Below are positions 8,601 through 16,405 of a DNA stretch of 40,371 nucleotides, one piece after another. The notes under the pieces were generated by a model. That model was not told the DNA's origin and did no database searches. It saw nothing but the letters and a program-made list of their open reading frames with translations. Source of the DNA: Nitrospira sp. Its GTDB lineage: Bacteria > Nitrospirota > Nitrospiria > Nitrospirales > Nitrospiraceae. Made by a program: the position numbers and the translations under genes. Numbering within the stretch: the first letter of the stretch is position 1; each line of letters opens with the position of its first letter. The stretch lies in assembly GCA_019636875.1 (NCBI GenBank), contig JAHBWR010000018.1, positions 1-40,371 on the forward strand. Reading direction: 5' to 3'.

Positions 8601-8770
8601 AATCGACGTTCGTTCTCTTGCAGACCAACCCTCTCCGTCTCAGCACGGAGCCACCCGGCCTGTGCCCGTTTGAAGCGATAGAAGAGGAGGAGGATCAAAG
8701 GAACCATGAACAGGACGTTCACCGCCGCCAAGATCCACACGACACTCATACTGTCCATACTCGTCATCAT
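5672..8770 (-). CDS. Hybrid sensor histidine kinase: TM-PAS-GAF-PAS-HisKA-HATPase-REC-REC
   Basis: A 1032-residue membrane-anchored hybrid kinase. One transmembrane segment (~9-31) is followed by PAS (~50-170, ending VVRDVTEQKRA), GAF (~185-335) and a second PAS (~345-465, ending FIRDITGRKEAE). HisKA carries the phosphoacceptor in [15 protein letters not shown]. The HATPase has an N box (VVMNLISNAIKFTD), a G1 box (VTDTGIGI) and a G2 box ([10 protein letters not shown]). Two receiver domains follow: the first reads VLIVDEKVINQ with acceptor in LLDLDMSSTDG, the second LLAEDNVVNQK with acceptor in FMDCQMPEMDG. REC1 has DE rather than the usual DD in the metal pocket. With only one TM and no periplasmic domain, sensing is probably cytoplasmic. 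The ATG at 8770 lacks a good ribosome-binding site; in-frame ATGs at 8758 and 8749 are alternatives. Output partner unknown. Confidence 0.92.
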   Translation of the reverse strand: MMTSMDSMSVVWILAAVNVLFMVPLILLLFYRFKRAQAGWLRAETERVGLQENERRLRSILQAEPQGILVLGLDYQVLQINPAGCVLFDAGFSEEIIGKDFRDYIHPNDRSQIEAMQRTARDGHESCAKGRLTGFSGYTRWVDITSVPLPGDDGVVQAVLSVVRDVTEQKRADRRQALQHAVTKVLASTSTMEQAVPDLLQAIVMSLDWQVGVFWRVQGDRQAIICEQNWAIDTTAVQEFLRVSRQQAYMSGGDIPGRCWARGEPLWVEDVAGDPMFTRGAVGDTGTLRAACAFPIWLRANVYGIMEFFSKEAYAEDRDLLRSLGTAGRQIGLFVERTEVEAALHENEARTRLIIDTALDAVITTDHTGAITEWNTQAEELFGWSVVEASGRDLAETIITPSDQARYREYVHHLLDPSDRSTSNQLVELMGRRRDGEAFPVEIAMRPLPIEGSLIFSAFIRDITGRKEAERALQGYAEQLESINQQLDTALTEAKAATEAKSSFLATMSHEIRTPMNGVIGMTNILLDTPLTDEQRDYAETIQTCGDHLMTILNDILDFSKIEAGKLNLEVIAFDLRLVIDESLDLVAERASSKNLNVACLFHADVPRDLLGDPGRVRQVVMNLISNAIKFTDSGDVIVEVTADSRSSAEATIRVAVTDTGIGISDEARERLFQSFSQADGSTTRKYGGTGLGLAICKRLVEMMGGTIGVTSRIGQGSCFWFTVNLRRQAAGEQGINPATVVLAGLRVLIVDEKVINQRSLEQMTKKWGMQPTCVRSGSEALDRLNQHSENLPFDLVLLDLDMSSTDGVELARAITRRAEAARPRLVFLTSLGRRGDAKVAKEAGVAAYLTKPIRDRQLHDCLVAVMTQGQTRSPVHPQQAAVPLITRHSLAETEAKVDLRILLAEDNVVNQKVAVRLFQRLGYRVDVVGNGREVVEALSRKQYDVVFMDCQMPEMDGFEATHVIRGRERSARVSIVAMTANAMQGDRERCLAAGMDDYLSKPISVEALAGALERVGQGRRRVRPKSSQEAA

Positions 8771-8966
8771 GTGCTGGGCACACCCATCGTGCTGAACGAT
8801 GCCCGCTTTCAGGCCTTAGAACCCGTTACGTGCTGTATCGGTCCGTTTATTGACGACTTGAGGCTGGGAGGCTCCCACACAGACCGCACTTCTCACAAAC
8901 CGGCCGAGGAAGTCGGGAAGGGCTCCACCCACGCTCTCGCTCTTCCACTGACAACCACCACCACGG

Positions 8967-8972
8967 TATGAT
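8967..8972 (+). promoter_or_regulatory. Candidate -10 box of the hldE2-mfd operon, leaderless geometry
   Basis: TATGAT ends 6 nt before the ATG at 8979. The -35 position (TCCACT, 8944-8949) matches consensus only weakly. It is listed because the spacing to the ATG matches the gmhA and murJ promoters. Confidence 0.35.
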
Positions 8973-8978
8973 GGCCTC

Positions 8979-9461
8979 ATGATCGCGAAGATTCTGCCGC
9001 TCGATCAACTTCTATCCGCCCTCTCTGCTGAACGGGGAGCGGGAAAACGGATTGTCTTCACAAACGGCTGTTTCGACTTGATGCATATCGGACATACCCG
9101 GTATCTGCAGGCAGCCAGAAACCTGGGCGATATCCTCGTGGTTGGAGTCAACAGCGATACGTCTGTACGCAGCCTCGACAAGGCGCCTGACCGACCGATT
9201 GTGCCGGAAACCCAACGTGCTGAGGTGCTGGCCGCGTTAGGCTGTGTGGACTATGTCATCATATTTAACGAGTCGGACCCGCTCCGAGTCATCACCTCTG
9301 TTCAACCGGATGTCCTGGTCAAAGGTGGCGATTGGGCCATCGATCGAATTGTCGGTCGAGACATCGTCGAAGCCCGCGGCGGTGTCGTCAAGACGATTCC
9401 TTTTGTTCCCGGCTTCTCGACCACAGGACTCCTTGAACGCATCCGATCTGCTGCGAAATAA
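8979..9461 (+). CDS. hldE2: D-glycero-beta-D-manno-heptose 1-phosphate adenylyltransferase (RfaE domain II)
   Basis: A 160-residue standalone nucleotidyltransferase equal to the C-terminal half of E. coli HldE. The N-terminus contains RIVFTNGCFDLMHIGHTRYL (~24-43) with the HIGH nucleotide-binding motif. VVGVNSDTSVRSLDKAPDRPIVPETQRAEVL (~54-84) and DVLVKGGDW (~110-118) are also RfaE-II hallmarks. It adenylylates heptose 1-phosphate to ADP-heptose. The kinase half (HldE domain I) is absent here, so the pathway uses split genes. mfd starts 3 nt after its stop, so the two are translated from one transcript. Confidence 0.93.
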   Translation: MIAKILPLDQLLSALSAERGAGKRIVFTNGCFDLMHIGHTRYLQAARNLGDILVVGVNSDTSVRSLDKAPDRPIVPETQRAEVLAALGCVDYVIIFNESDPLRVITSVQPDVLVKGGDWAIDRIVGRDIVEARGGVVKTIPFVPGFSTTGLLERIRSAAK

Positions 9462-9464
9462 CAC

Positions 9465-12400
9465 GTGTCTGACCCGAACTCTCACACACAACCCTGGCTC
9501 GTTCCGCTTCACTCGTCACTCGAGCACGAGAAAGCGCGTCCGTGTCTTCTCGGAGTGCATGGGTCCACTGCAGCCTGCGCCTTAACGCTGCTTCGATCCA
9601 CTCAACAGCGTGCATCGGCCGAATCCAGACCATGGGTCGTGGTGACAGAGAGCGACGAATCCGCTGAACGACTCTTCGGCGACCTGTGTTTTTTCCATGA
9701 GCTCATCGACCTGCCCGTCGACGACCTGGCCTGGTTCCCCGAGTGGGAAACGCTTCCCTATGAAGCGACCGCTCCGCATGTCGGGTTGATCGCACGCCGG
9801 ATGACGACGCTGCATCGACTGCTGACCGATCCACCCTCCATGCTCATTACGTCGATCACCACTGCCATGCATCGCTTGATTCCCCGGACAGTCTTCGAAG
9901 AAGCGATCTTTCATTTCGAGACGGCTGCGACCTTCGAGCGTGAATCACTCACGGCCGACCTCTTCCGTTTGGGATACCGCCGAGTTTCCGTCGTGGAAAT
10001 TCCCGGAGAGTTCAGCATCCGTGGCGGAATTGTCGATATCTTCTCCACGGCCTATGCCAATCCGTTACGCATCGAATTTCTCGGCGATCAAGTCGAGTCG
10101 ATCCGGTTGTTCGACTCCGCGACACAGACCTCCGTCATGAAACTCAAGGATGCCTGGGTCTTACCGGCACGAGAATTCATTCGCCCACCCGATGCCTCGG
10201 ACGCAGCCGCCCCCATTCAAGCCGACGCCGAATGGAGAGGCCCCGACCTGTACTCCTCCATGGATACCCTCTTCGACTATCTCAGCAGTCCGCCTGTCCT
10301 CGCGTTCAATCAGCCTGAAACGCTGAAGCAAGCCTGTGAAACAGCGTGGAACAAGATCGATGATGGGTATTTGCGTCACGTCGACAGGGATGCGAGCAAT
10401 CCGTACCCCTCTCCCGAGCGACTCTTTCTGAGCTGGCAGGAGATTGAAGAACGAATCGCTGCCTGGCCGATCTTGGCCTTGGAGCCGTTGGCTCCTCCGA
10501 ATGCTGCATGGAGTCCGACGTTTTCATTTCCTGCTCAAGCTCCCGGCACCATCGGGCTTGGGATTCGAGGCACGCCCTTCAGCCAAACACTGACGCTCTT
10601 GGAGGGACTCCGGAATGAGCATCGAGTCGTGCTGGTCGCGCGGAGCCGAGGACAAGTGGACCGTTTGCTTGCCCTCCTTCGAGAACATGATCTGCCGGCC
10701 GATCCCTGGAAACCCTCGCTGTGGCCGAGTCGGAGCACCGGCAAGCTCCCGTTTTATGTGTTGCATGGTGATCTCTCGGCTGGATTTCTCTCGGGAGACC
10801 TTCGACTTGCCCTGTTGACCGAAGAAGAACTGTTCGCCAAGGGAGCACGTCATAAACCTCAGCCGAAAAGCCGGACGGCCACGTTCCTCTCCTCCTTAGA
10901 AGACCTCAATGTGGGTGATTATGTCGTCCATGTCCAACATGGGATCGCCAAATATCGAGGGTTGAAACGTCTCGTCGTTCAGGACTTTGAGAGCGACTAC
11001 CTGATTTTGGAGTTTTCCGGCGGGGATACCCTCTATGTCCCGCTGGACCGCTTGAATCAAGTGCAGCGATACAGCGGAGCCGAGAGCCATGTCCCGCGAC
11101 TTGATCGATTGGGTGGCACCAGTTGGGCCAAGACGACCGCGCGCGTGAAGAAAGACATCGAAGAAATGGCCCAAGAATTGATCGATCTCTACGCTAACCG
11201 CGAACTGGTGAAACGAAACGCGTATGGCACCTCCACAACCCTCTATCACGAATTTGAAGCGGCCTTTGAGTATGAAGAGACACCCGACCAGCTGAAGGCC
11301 ATCGAAGACATCGGTCGTGATATGGAAGCAACGCGACCCATGGATCGGCTCATCTGCGGAGACGTGGGATATGGAAAGACGGAAGTGGCCATGCGGGCCG
11401 CCTTCAAAGCCGTCGAGCACGATCGGCAAGTGGCCGTCCTGGTCCCGACGACTCTGCTTGCTCATCAACACTATGAGAATTTTTCCGAACGCTTCGCTCC
11501 CTTCCCGATGAAGGTGGCGTTGCTTTCGCGTTTCCAATCCCCTCGAGAAACGAAAGCGATCCTCAAGGAAGCTGCGGCAGGCACGGTCGATGTCGTCATC
11601 GGAACGCATCGCCTCCTCCAAAAAGACGTGACATTTCGGCACCTCGGTCTGGTGATCATCGATGAAGAACAGTGGTTCGGCGTCAAACACAAGGAACGGC
11701 TCAAGCAACTCCGCACCCAAGTCGATGTCCTCACGCTCACCGCCACCCCAATTCCACGCACCCTTCAGATGGCCATGTCGAGTGTCCGCGACCTCTCCAT
11801 TATCGACACTCCACCGGCCGGTCGATTAGCCATCAAGACCGACGTGATCCGGTCGAGCGATAAAGCGGTGCGCGACGCTATCCTCCGTGAGCTCGGGCGA
11901 GGAGGACAAGTGTATTTCGTCCACAACAGAGTGGAATCGCTGGAGCGGATTGGGGCGTGGTTGCAGCAGTTGATTCCTCAAGCGCGCATGGTCATGGCCC
12001 ACGGTCAGATGGATGCCAAAACGTTGGAAGCCGTGATGCTCAAGTTTGTGAAGCGTGAGGCGGATGTCTTGATTGCGTCTGCCATCATTCAGTCTGGGCT
12101 GGATGTCCCAAACGCGAACACCATCATCGTGAATCGTGCCGACCTGTTCGGTCTTGCGCAATTGTATCAGTTGCGTGGACGAGTCGGGCGCGGTGGAGAG
12201 CAAGCCTATGCGTATTTTCTCATTCCAGACGAAGGGACGCTCACCGGTGATGCACAGAAACGATTGATCGCGATTCAGCAGTTCACTGAACTCGGATCAG
12301 GCTTCCGTATCGCCGCGGCAGACCTCGAGATACGAGGAGCCGGCAATCTACTGGGCAAGCAGCAATCAGGACATATCGCGGCAATCGGCCTGGACCTGTA

Positions 12401-12935
12401 CATGCAAATGGTGGAACAGGCCGTTCAACGATTGAAGGGCCAGATCGTCGAAGAGGAGCCCGACCCAACTCTCCAACTACCGGTATCTGCCTTTATCCCG
12501 GAGCAGTATGTCGCCGACCCACACCAACGGTTGTCCTTCTATAAACGGCTGACGGCATGTGACCAGGTCGGCGAGTTGGCCCTGTTGCATGGAGAAATGC
12601 AGGACCGATACGGCCCGGCCCCAGAGCCGGTTGAACGGCTCCTCGAAGTCATGCAACTTCGAACACATGCCAAACGGCTTCGCCTGGCCGCAATCGAGGT
12701 GCACGGGCAATCGGCAAAGATTGTCCTTCAGCCCAAGGCGACCATCCCCGAGAGTGCCATCCACCGATTGATGGACCAGCTCAAAAAGCGACTGCGCTTC
12801 CTGAGCCCCCTCTCCTTTGAACTTCAACTTCGTCATGACGACTGGCCGTCGCTCTTCTCAGAACTCAACGCAATCTTGCAAAGCCTTGATCTCTGTGATA
12901 CCAAGGCTTTGAAGCAGGATGCGACCACCTCGTGA
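9465..12935 (+). CDS. mfd: Transcription-repair coupling factor Mfd
   Basis: An 1156-residue protein of normal Mfd length, starting with GTG at 9465. The order is a UvrB-homology region (~30-330, with GIVDIFSTAYANPLRIEF), a CarD-like RNA-polymerase-interacting domain beginning near 475 (LNVGDYVVHVQHGIAKYRGL), then a RecG-like translocase. The translocase has Walker A GDVGYGKTE (~632), Walker B/DEEQ (IIDEEQWFGVKHKE, ~731), LTLTATPIPRTLQMA and LRGRVGRG. The C-terminal TRCF domain 7 is at ~1000-1110. It removes RNA polymerase stalled at DNA lesions and recruits UvrA. It lies between heptose and chaperone genes. Confidence 0.97.
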   Translation: MSDPNSHTQPWLVPLHSSLEHEKARPCLLGVHGSTAACALTLLRSTQQRASAESRPWVVVTESDESAERLFGDLCFFHELIDLPVDDLAWFPEWETLPYEATAPHVGLIARRMTTLHRLLTDPPSMLITSITTAMHRLIPRTVFEEAIFHFETAATFERESLTADLFRLGYRRVSVVEIPGEFSIRGGIVDIFSTAYANPLRIEFLGDQVESIRLFDSATQTSVMKLKDAWVLPAREFIRPPDASDAAAPIQADAEWRGPDLYSSMDTLFDYLSSPPVLAFNQPETLKQACETAWNKIDDGYLRHVDRDASNPYPSPERLFLSWQEIEERIAAWPILALEPLAPPNAAWSPTFSFPAQAPGTIGLGIRGTPFSQTLTLLEGLRNEHRVVLVARSRGQVDRLLALLREHDLPADPWKPSLWPSRSTGKLPFYVLHGDLSAGFLSGDLRLALLTEEELFAKGARHKPQPKSRTATFLSSLEDLNVGDYVVHVQHGIAKYRGLKRLVVQDFESDYLILEFSGGDTLYVPLDRLNQVQRYSGAESHVPRLDRLGGTSWAKTTARVKKDIEEMAQELIDLYANRELVKRNAYGTSTTLYHEFEAAFEYEETPDQLKAIEDIGRDMEATRPMDRLICGDVGYGKTEVAMRAAFKAVEHDRQVAVLVPTTLLAHQHYENFSERFAPFPMKVALLSRFQSPRETKAILKEAAAGTVDVVIGTHRLLQKDVTFRHLGLVIIDEEQWFGVKHKERLKQLRTQVDVLTLTATPIPRTLQMAMSSVRDLSIIDTPPAGRLAIKTDVIRSSDKAVRDAILRELGRGGQVYFVHNRVESLERIGAWLQQLIPQARMVMAHGQMDAKTLEAVMLKFVKREADVLIASAIIQSGLDVPNANTIIVNRADLFGLAQLYQLRGRVGRGGEQAYAYFLIPDEGTLTGDAQKRLIAIQQFTELGSGFRIAAADLEIRGAGNLLGKQQSGHIAAIGLDLYMQMVEQAVQRLKGQIVEEEPDPTLQLPVSAFIPEQYVADPHQRLSFYKRLTACDQVGELALLHGEMQDRYGPAPEPVERLLEVMQLRTHAKRLRLAAIEVHGQSAKIVLQPKATIPESAIHRLMDQLKKRLRFLSPLSFELQLRHDDWPSLFSELNAILQSLDLCDTKALKQDATTS

Positions 12936-12960
12936 TAGAGACCGACAAATACCCCGAGGC

Positions 12961-13857
12961 ATGAAACACATCGGATTCCCCATTTTCCGCAGCACCGCCG
13001 TTCTTTCTCTGCTCTTGACCGGAATCCTAACCGGATCGGGGATTGGGATGTTGGGATGTGGCGAACGGCAGGAAGAACCGGTCGTCGCCCTGGTCAACGG
13101 GCGAGCCATCACGCAGGCAGAATTCGATCTCCGCTGGAACGAGCTCTCGCAGGCGACGAAGTCTCGCTACGAGAAGGACGGCGGGAAACGACAATTCCTC
13201 GATGAACTCATTACCAAAGAACTGCTCCTGCAGGAGGCGCGACGCCGAGGACTCGATCGGGATGATTCCATCCGCGACAAGACTCAGCGATATAAGGAGC
13301 AGTTGGTCCTGGATGAGCTCCTGAAGGACAAGCTTCAAACCAAGGTGGAGCTGACACAAGAGGAATTATCCGCATACTATGAGAGCCACGCCAGTGAGCT
13401 CTTAGACCCATTAAAAGTCAATATCTCGATCATGCTGCTGTCCAACGTCTATGCGGCAAAAGATCTCGAGATGCAGATCAATCGAGGGGGAAGCTTCGCA
13501 AAGTTCGCTCAACGGTATTCCATCGATGAAAAAACGAAAGGGTCGGGGGGAGACCTCGGGCCTTACCGCAAAGGGCTCGTCCTTCCTGAAGTCGACGACG
13601 TCATCCATACGCTCAAACCCGGGATGGTCAGCGCACCCATCAAGACCGACAACGGCTATTATTTGGTCATGCTGACTCCCCTCGACGAAACTATTATTCA
13701 AGCCGACCTTGCAACACAGGAACGGCTTCGGCAGGAGTTGCTGGCCGAGAAACGCCGCAAGCGGTTCGAAGACGTGATTGCCGACATACGCACCAACGCC
13801 TCGGTTCGTTTTGCAGAAGCCTCTCGCTATATTACTGAGGATACCGGCGCACGGTAG
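12961..13857 (+). CDS. Peptidyl-prolyl isomerase lipoprotein (parvulin/PpiC-type)
   Basis: 298 residues from the ATG at 12961, which follows CCCGAGGC; the frame is open further upstream but there it overlaps mfd. The N-terminal hydrophobic stretch (RSTAVLSLLLTGILTGSGIG) ends in MLGCGERQ, a plausible but imperfect lipobox with Cys near residue 32, so the protein is probably membrane-anchored in the envelope. A SurA-like helical N-domain (~40-140: VALVNGRAITQAEFDLRWNEL) precedes one rotamase domain (~150-250), including GSGGDLGPYRKGLVLPEVDDVI and IKTDNGYYLVML. It catalyses X-Pro isomerisation or acts as a chaperone for exported proteins. It lies 25 nt after mfd. Confidence 0.87.
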   Translation: MKHIGFPIFRSTAVLSLLLTGILTGSGIGMLGCGERQEEPVVALVNGRAITQAEFDLRWNELSQATKSRYEKDGGKRQFLDELITKELLLQEARRRGLDRDDSIRDKTQRYKEQLVLDELLKDKLQTKVELTQEELSAYYESHASELLDPLKVNISIMLLSNVYAAKDLEMQINRGGSFAKFAQRYSIDEKTKGSGGDLGPYRKGLVLPEVDDVIHTLKPGMVSAPIKTDNGYYLVMLTPLDETIIQADLATQERLRQELLAEKRRKRFEDVIADIRTNASVRFAEASRYITEDTGAR

Positions 13858-13935
13858 CCTGTAGGTGATTTTCAGACACCTTCCCTTTCGTGTAAAATTG
13901 TCCATTCACGTTCTCTGACGGCGAGTGAAAGAGTC

Positions 13936-14892
13936 ATGACACGCGCGATCTTGAGCTCAGGATTTCTGATACGATTCACGTTGGGCCTCACCTTCGTGAC
14001 GCTCGTAATCTGGCCTCCGACCTTTTCCGCCGCTCATCTGCAGGATCGCATTGTCGCCATCGTGAATGCAGAATTGATCATGTTGTCGGACGTGAAACGT
14101 GAGTTTCGAGCGGAACAAGAACGCCTCTCACGCGAGTTTCGTGGAGACGATCTCACTCACCGGTTGAAAACAGCTGAATATATGACCTTGACGAAATTGA
14201 TCGAACGCAGGTTACAGCTACAGGAAGCCAAGGCCACCAAAGTTGAGGTGTCAGACGTTGAAGTTCAGCAGGCACTCCAACAAATGAAGCAACAAGACAA
14301 GTCTTTCGACCCTACAAATCCTCGCGACGTCCGGGATGTGCGCGATCAGCTCATCCTGATGCGAGTCGCAGATCAGCACATCCGTGGCAACGTCACAGTC
14401 GGAGACTCCGAACTCAAGCGCTACTACCAGGAGCATCAAGAGCAATTTGCTCTTCCCGCAGAATACCAACTGAGCCAGATCATCATCAAACCAAGCTCTG
14501 CGGACGATCTGGCTGACGCACTTGCCAAGGCCCGCCGAGCCATGGACGACCTGAAGCGAGGGGAGAAGTTTGAGGATGTCGCGCTGCAGTATTCGGACGG
14601 GACGAACTCCCTGCATGGTGGACGACTTGGATTTGTCCGGCAAGGAGAGCTGTGGCCCGTGATTGAACAGTCCGTCTCCCGTTTGGTGCCCGGAGGTATT
14701 TCCGACATCCTCGAGAGTCCCGAAGGAGTCCACATCATCCGTCTGGATGATAAGAAGCCAAAGCAGTTCCGCCCCTATGAGGACGTTCGCCGGGAGGTCC
14801 AGGAATTTGTCTATCAGCAGAAAAGCGCGGACATGTATCAGTCCTGGCTGGTGGATCTTAAGAACAAGGCCTACATCGAAATCAAGTTCTAG
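13936..14892 (+). CDS. SurA-like periplasmic peptidyl-prolyl isomerase/chaperone
   Basis: 318 residues. An N-terminal export signal (~10-35, FLIRFTLGLTFVTLVIWPPTFSAAH) is followed by the SurA_N block DRIVAIVNAELIMLSDVKRE and helices to ~160. One parvulin rotamase domain follows (~170-270: YQLSQIIIKPSS, LQYSDGTNSLHGGRLGFVRQGE, ESPEGVHIIRLDDKKP), then a C-terminal helix packing onto the N-domain. E. coli SurA has two rotamase domains; this one has one, common outside gammaproteobacteria. Its likely role is delivery of outer membrane proteins. It follows the lipoprotein PPIase by 78 nt, a gap containing a possible TAAAAT -10 box (~13892), so it may also have its own promoter. Confidence 0.88.
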   Translation: MTRAILSSGFLIRFTLGLTFVTLVIWPPTFSAAHLQDRIVAIVNAELIMLSDVKREFRAEQERLSREFRGDDLTHRLKTAEYMTLTKLIERRLQLQEAKATKVEVSDVEVQQALQQMKQQDKSFDPTNPRDVRDVRDQLILMRVADQHIRGNVTVGDSELKRYYQEHQEQFALPAEYQLSQIIIKPSSADDLADALAKARRAMDDLKRGEKFEDVALQYSDGTNSLHGGRLGFVRQGELWPVIEQSVSRLVPGGISDILESPEGVHIIRLDDKKPKQFRPYEDVRREVQEFVYQQKSADMYQSWLVDLKNKAYIEIKF

Positions 14893-14905
14893 CGCCTACC
14901 ACGCC

Positions 14906-14936
14906 CCCTCGTCATTCATCAGCCCCTTCGCGAGGG
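14906..14936. terminator. Weak hairpin between convergent surA-like and engB genes
   Basis: CCCTCG (14906-14911) pairs with CGAGGG (14931-14936) across a 19-nt loop, and CCCCTTCGCGAGGG inside can form a smaller stem. There is no U-tract. The position between two convergent stop codons suits a bidirectional terminator, but structural support is modest. Confidence 0.25.
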
Positions 14937-14941
14937 AGCAG

Positions 14942-15562
14942 TCACGAACTCTCTGGATGAGGCCCACCGATGAGATCGCGTAGGGCTCCCCATACCCACT
15001 CCCGTCCATCCCCAGTCACCGACGAGTACGGAATCAACGTTTCTCCTTGGGCGAGCCCGAGATCATGATGCGTGTGTTTGAGCGTACGCACCCGTTCGCT
15101 GGGCTTCAACTTATCGACTTTCGTCGCCACGACAAGCGTGGTTCGTCGGATCGATCGAAGCCAGGCAATGGTCTGACGATCCTGTTCGGTGACGACTCGA
15201 CAATCCACCAGTAACACAACTCCACGCAACGACTCCCGGTCGACGAGATAGCCGTCCATCAACGGTCCCCATTGCAGGCGAAGCGATCGCGAAACCTTGG
15301 CAAATCCATACCCCGGCAAGTCCACAAGGTAGAACTGGTCCAGATTGGGATCGGAGGTCGAAATGCGAAACACGTTGACGGCCCTCGTTTTCCCCGGAGT
15401 CCGACTGACTTTTGCAAGGTCGCGGCGATTGAGTAATGAATTGATCAGCGAGGACTTCCCCACATTGGAGCGCCCGGCAAAGGCAATCTCGTCGAGCTCA
15501 CCTTGAGGAAACTGTTCGGGAGAGACGCAACTTTTGATAAACTCAGCCGATACGATTTTCAT
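14942..15562 (-). CDS. engB: Ribosome biogenesis GTP-binding protein EngB (YsxC/YihA)
   Basis: 206 residues from the ATG at 15562 (MKIVSAEFIKSC), a normal EngB beginning; an upstream in-frame ATG at 15607 would add 15 residues and overlap mtgA. G motifs: G1 GRSNVGKSS, G2 GKTRAVNVF, G3 DLPGYGFAKVS, G4 TKVDKL, G5 SSVTGDG. EngB is a usually essential GTPase needed for maturation of the large ribosomal subunit. Its start is 16 nt from the mtgA start on the other strand, so each promoter must lie inside the 5' end of the neighbouring gene. Confidence 0.95.
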   Translation of the reverse strand: MKIVSAEFIKSCVSPEQFPQGELDEIAFAGRSNVGKSSLINSLLNRRDLAKVSRTPGKTRAVNVFRISTSDPNLDQFYLVDLPGYGFAKVSRSLRLQWGPLMDGYLVDRESLRGVVLLVDCRVVTEQDRQTIAWLRSIRRTTLVVATKVDKLKPSERVRTLKHTHHDLGLAQGETLIPYSSVTGDGREWVWGALRDLIGGPHPESS

Positions 15563-15578
15563 GCCGTCAGGCTTGCTG

Positions 15579-16388
15579 ATGAATCCAAAACGAAACTCAC
15601 GTCGCAATCTGGTCTTTCGACGGTACTACACATACGATCCTCCTCCATCTAAGTCAACCAGACCACGCAGGAGAGCCCGAGGGCTGCTCTGGGGCATAGG
15701 ACTCGTAGGACTTCCCTTGGGGGTCATCGGACTCAGCTGGCTGATCACCCTTCCGGATGTCAGGCTCCTCGCACAAACCAACCCCACATCAACGGCATTG
15801 ATGGACGCACGCGAGGCTCAGGCCAAGCAACAGGGGCGATCTATCGGACGCCATTGGGTGTGGGTGCCGCTCTCGCGCATCTCTCCCCATCTTCGCCATG
15901 CCGTCGTCGCGGCCGAAGATGCCTCGTTCTTTACCCACGAGGGATTCGACTGGGAAGGCATCCGTGGCGCCGCGCTCTCCAATCTCGAAGCTGGGCAATT
16001 GAAACGAGGCGGGAGCACCATCACTCAACAACTGGCGAAAAACCTTTACCTCTCATCCGAACGATCCCTCGTAAGAAAAGCGCGAGAAGCGTTGATTGCG
16101 CGCTCGCTCGAACGACACCTGACGAAGAAACGTATTCTCGAGCTCTATCTCAACATAGCGGAATGGGGGAAAGGCGTCTATGGCGCTGAAGCCGCCTCCC
16201 GTCACCACTTTAAGAAACCCTCGCGCGACCTGACGGCCGACGAGGCCGCCTGGCTGGCAGCGATCTTGCCGTCCCCTCGCCGATACGACCCCCTGCGAAA
16301 AACATCTTTCCTTACCCGTCGCCATGACCGCATTCGGAAATGGATCGATCGTCACCCCATACACACCGCACCATTCGCCGATGGCTAG
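15579..16388 (+). CDS. mtgA: Monofunctional biosynthetic peptidoglycan transglycosylase
   Basis: 269 residues from the ATG at 15579 (MNPKRNSRRNLVFRR), preceded by CAGG. A basic cytoplasmic head leads into one transmembrane helix (~36-58, LLWGIGLVGLPLGVIGLSWLI). The GT51 domain (~85-255) contains AAEDASFFTHEGFDWEGI with the catalytic Glu, then RGGSTITQQLAKNLYL, KKRILELYLNIAEWGKGVYG and LAAILPSPRRYDP. It polymerises lipid II into glycan strands at the inner membrane without a transpeptidase domain. It is divergent from engB and ends 17 nt from the convergent VOC gene. Confidence 0.95.
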   Translation: MNPKRNSRRNLVFRRYYTYDPPPSKSTRPRRRARGLLWGIGLVGLPLGVIGLSWLITLPDVRLLAQTNPTSTALMDAREAQAKQQGRSIGRHWVWVPLSRISPHLRHAVVAAEDASFFTHEGFDWEGIRGAALSNLEAGQLKRGGSTITQQLAKNLYLSSERSLVRKAREALIARSLERHLTKKRILELYLNIAEWGKGVYGAEAASRHHFKKPSRDLTADEAAWLAAILPSPRRYDPLRKTSFLTRRHDRIRKWIDRHPIHTAPFADG

Positions 16389-16405
16389 GATCACCTGATG
16401 TATCA

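Noticed and set aside
8105..8971. 288-residue open frame on the plus strand opposite the hybrid kinase
   Set aside because: It mirrors kinase codons and has no domain, ribosome-binding site or signal sequence; a complement-strand shadow.
10896..11720. 274-residue open frame on the minus strand opposite mfd
   Set aside because: Complement-strand shadow of the conserved Mfd translocase region; low complexity of shadow type and no start signals.
12919..12960. Upstream start for the PPIase lipoprotein
   Set aside because: It would overlap mfd and put an arginine-rich stretch before the lipoprotein signal; the ATG at 12961 has a better ribosome-binding site.
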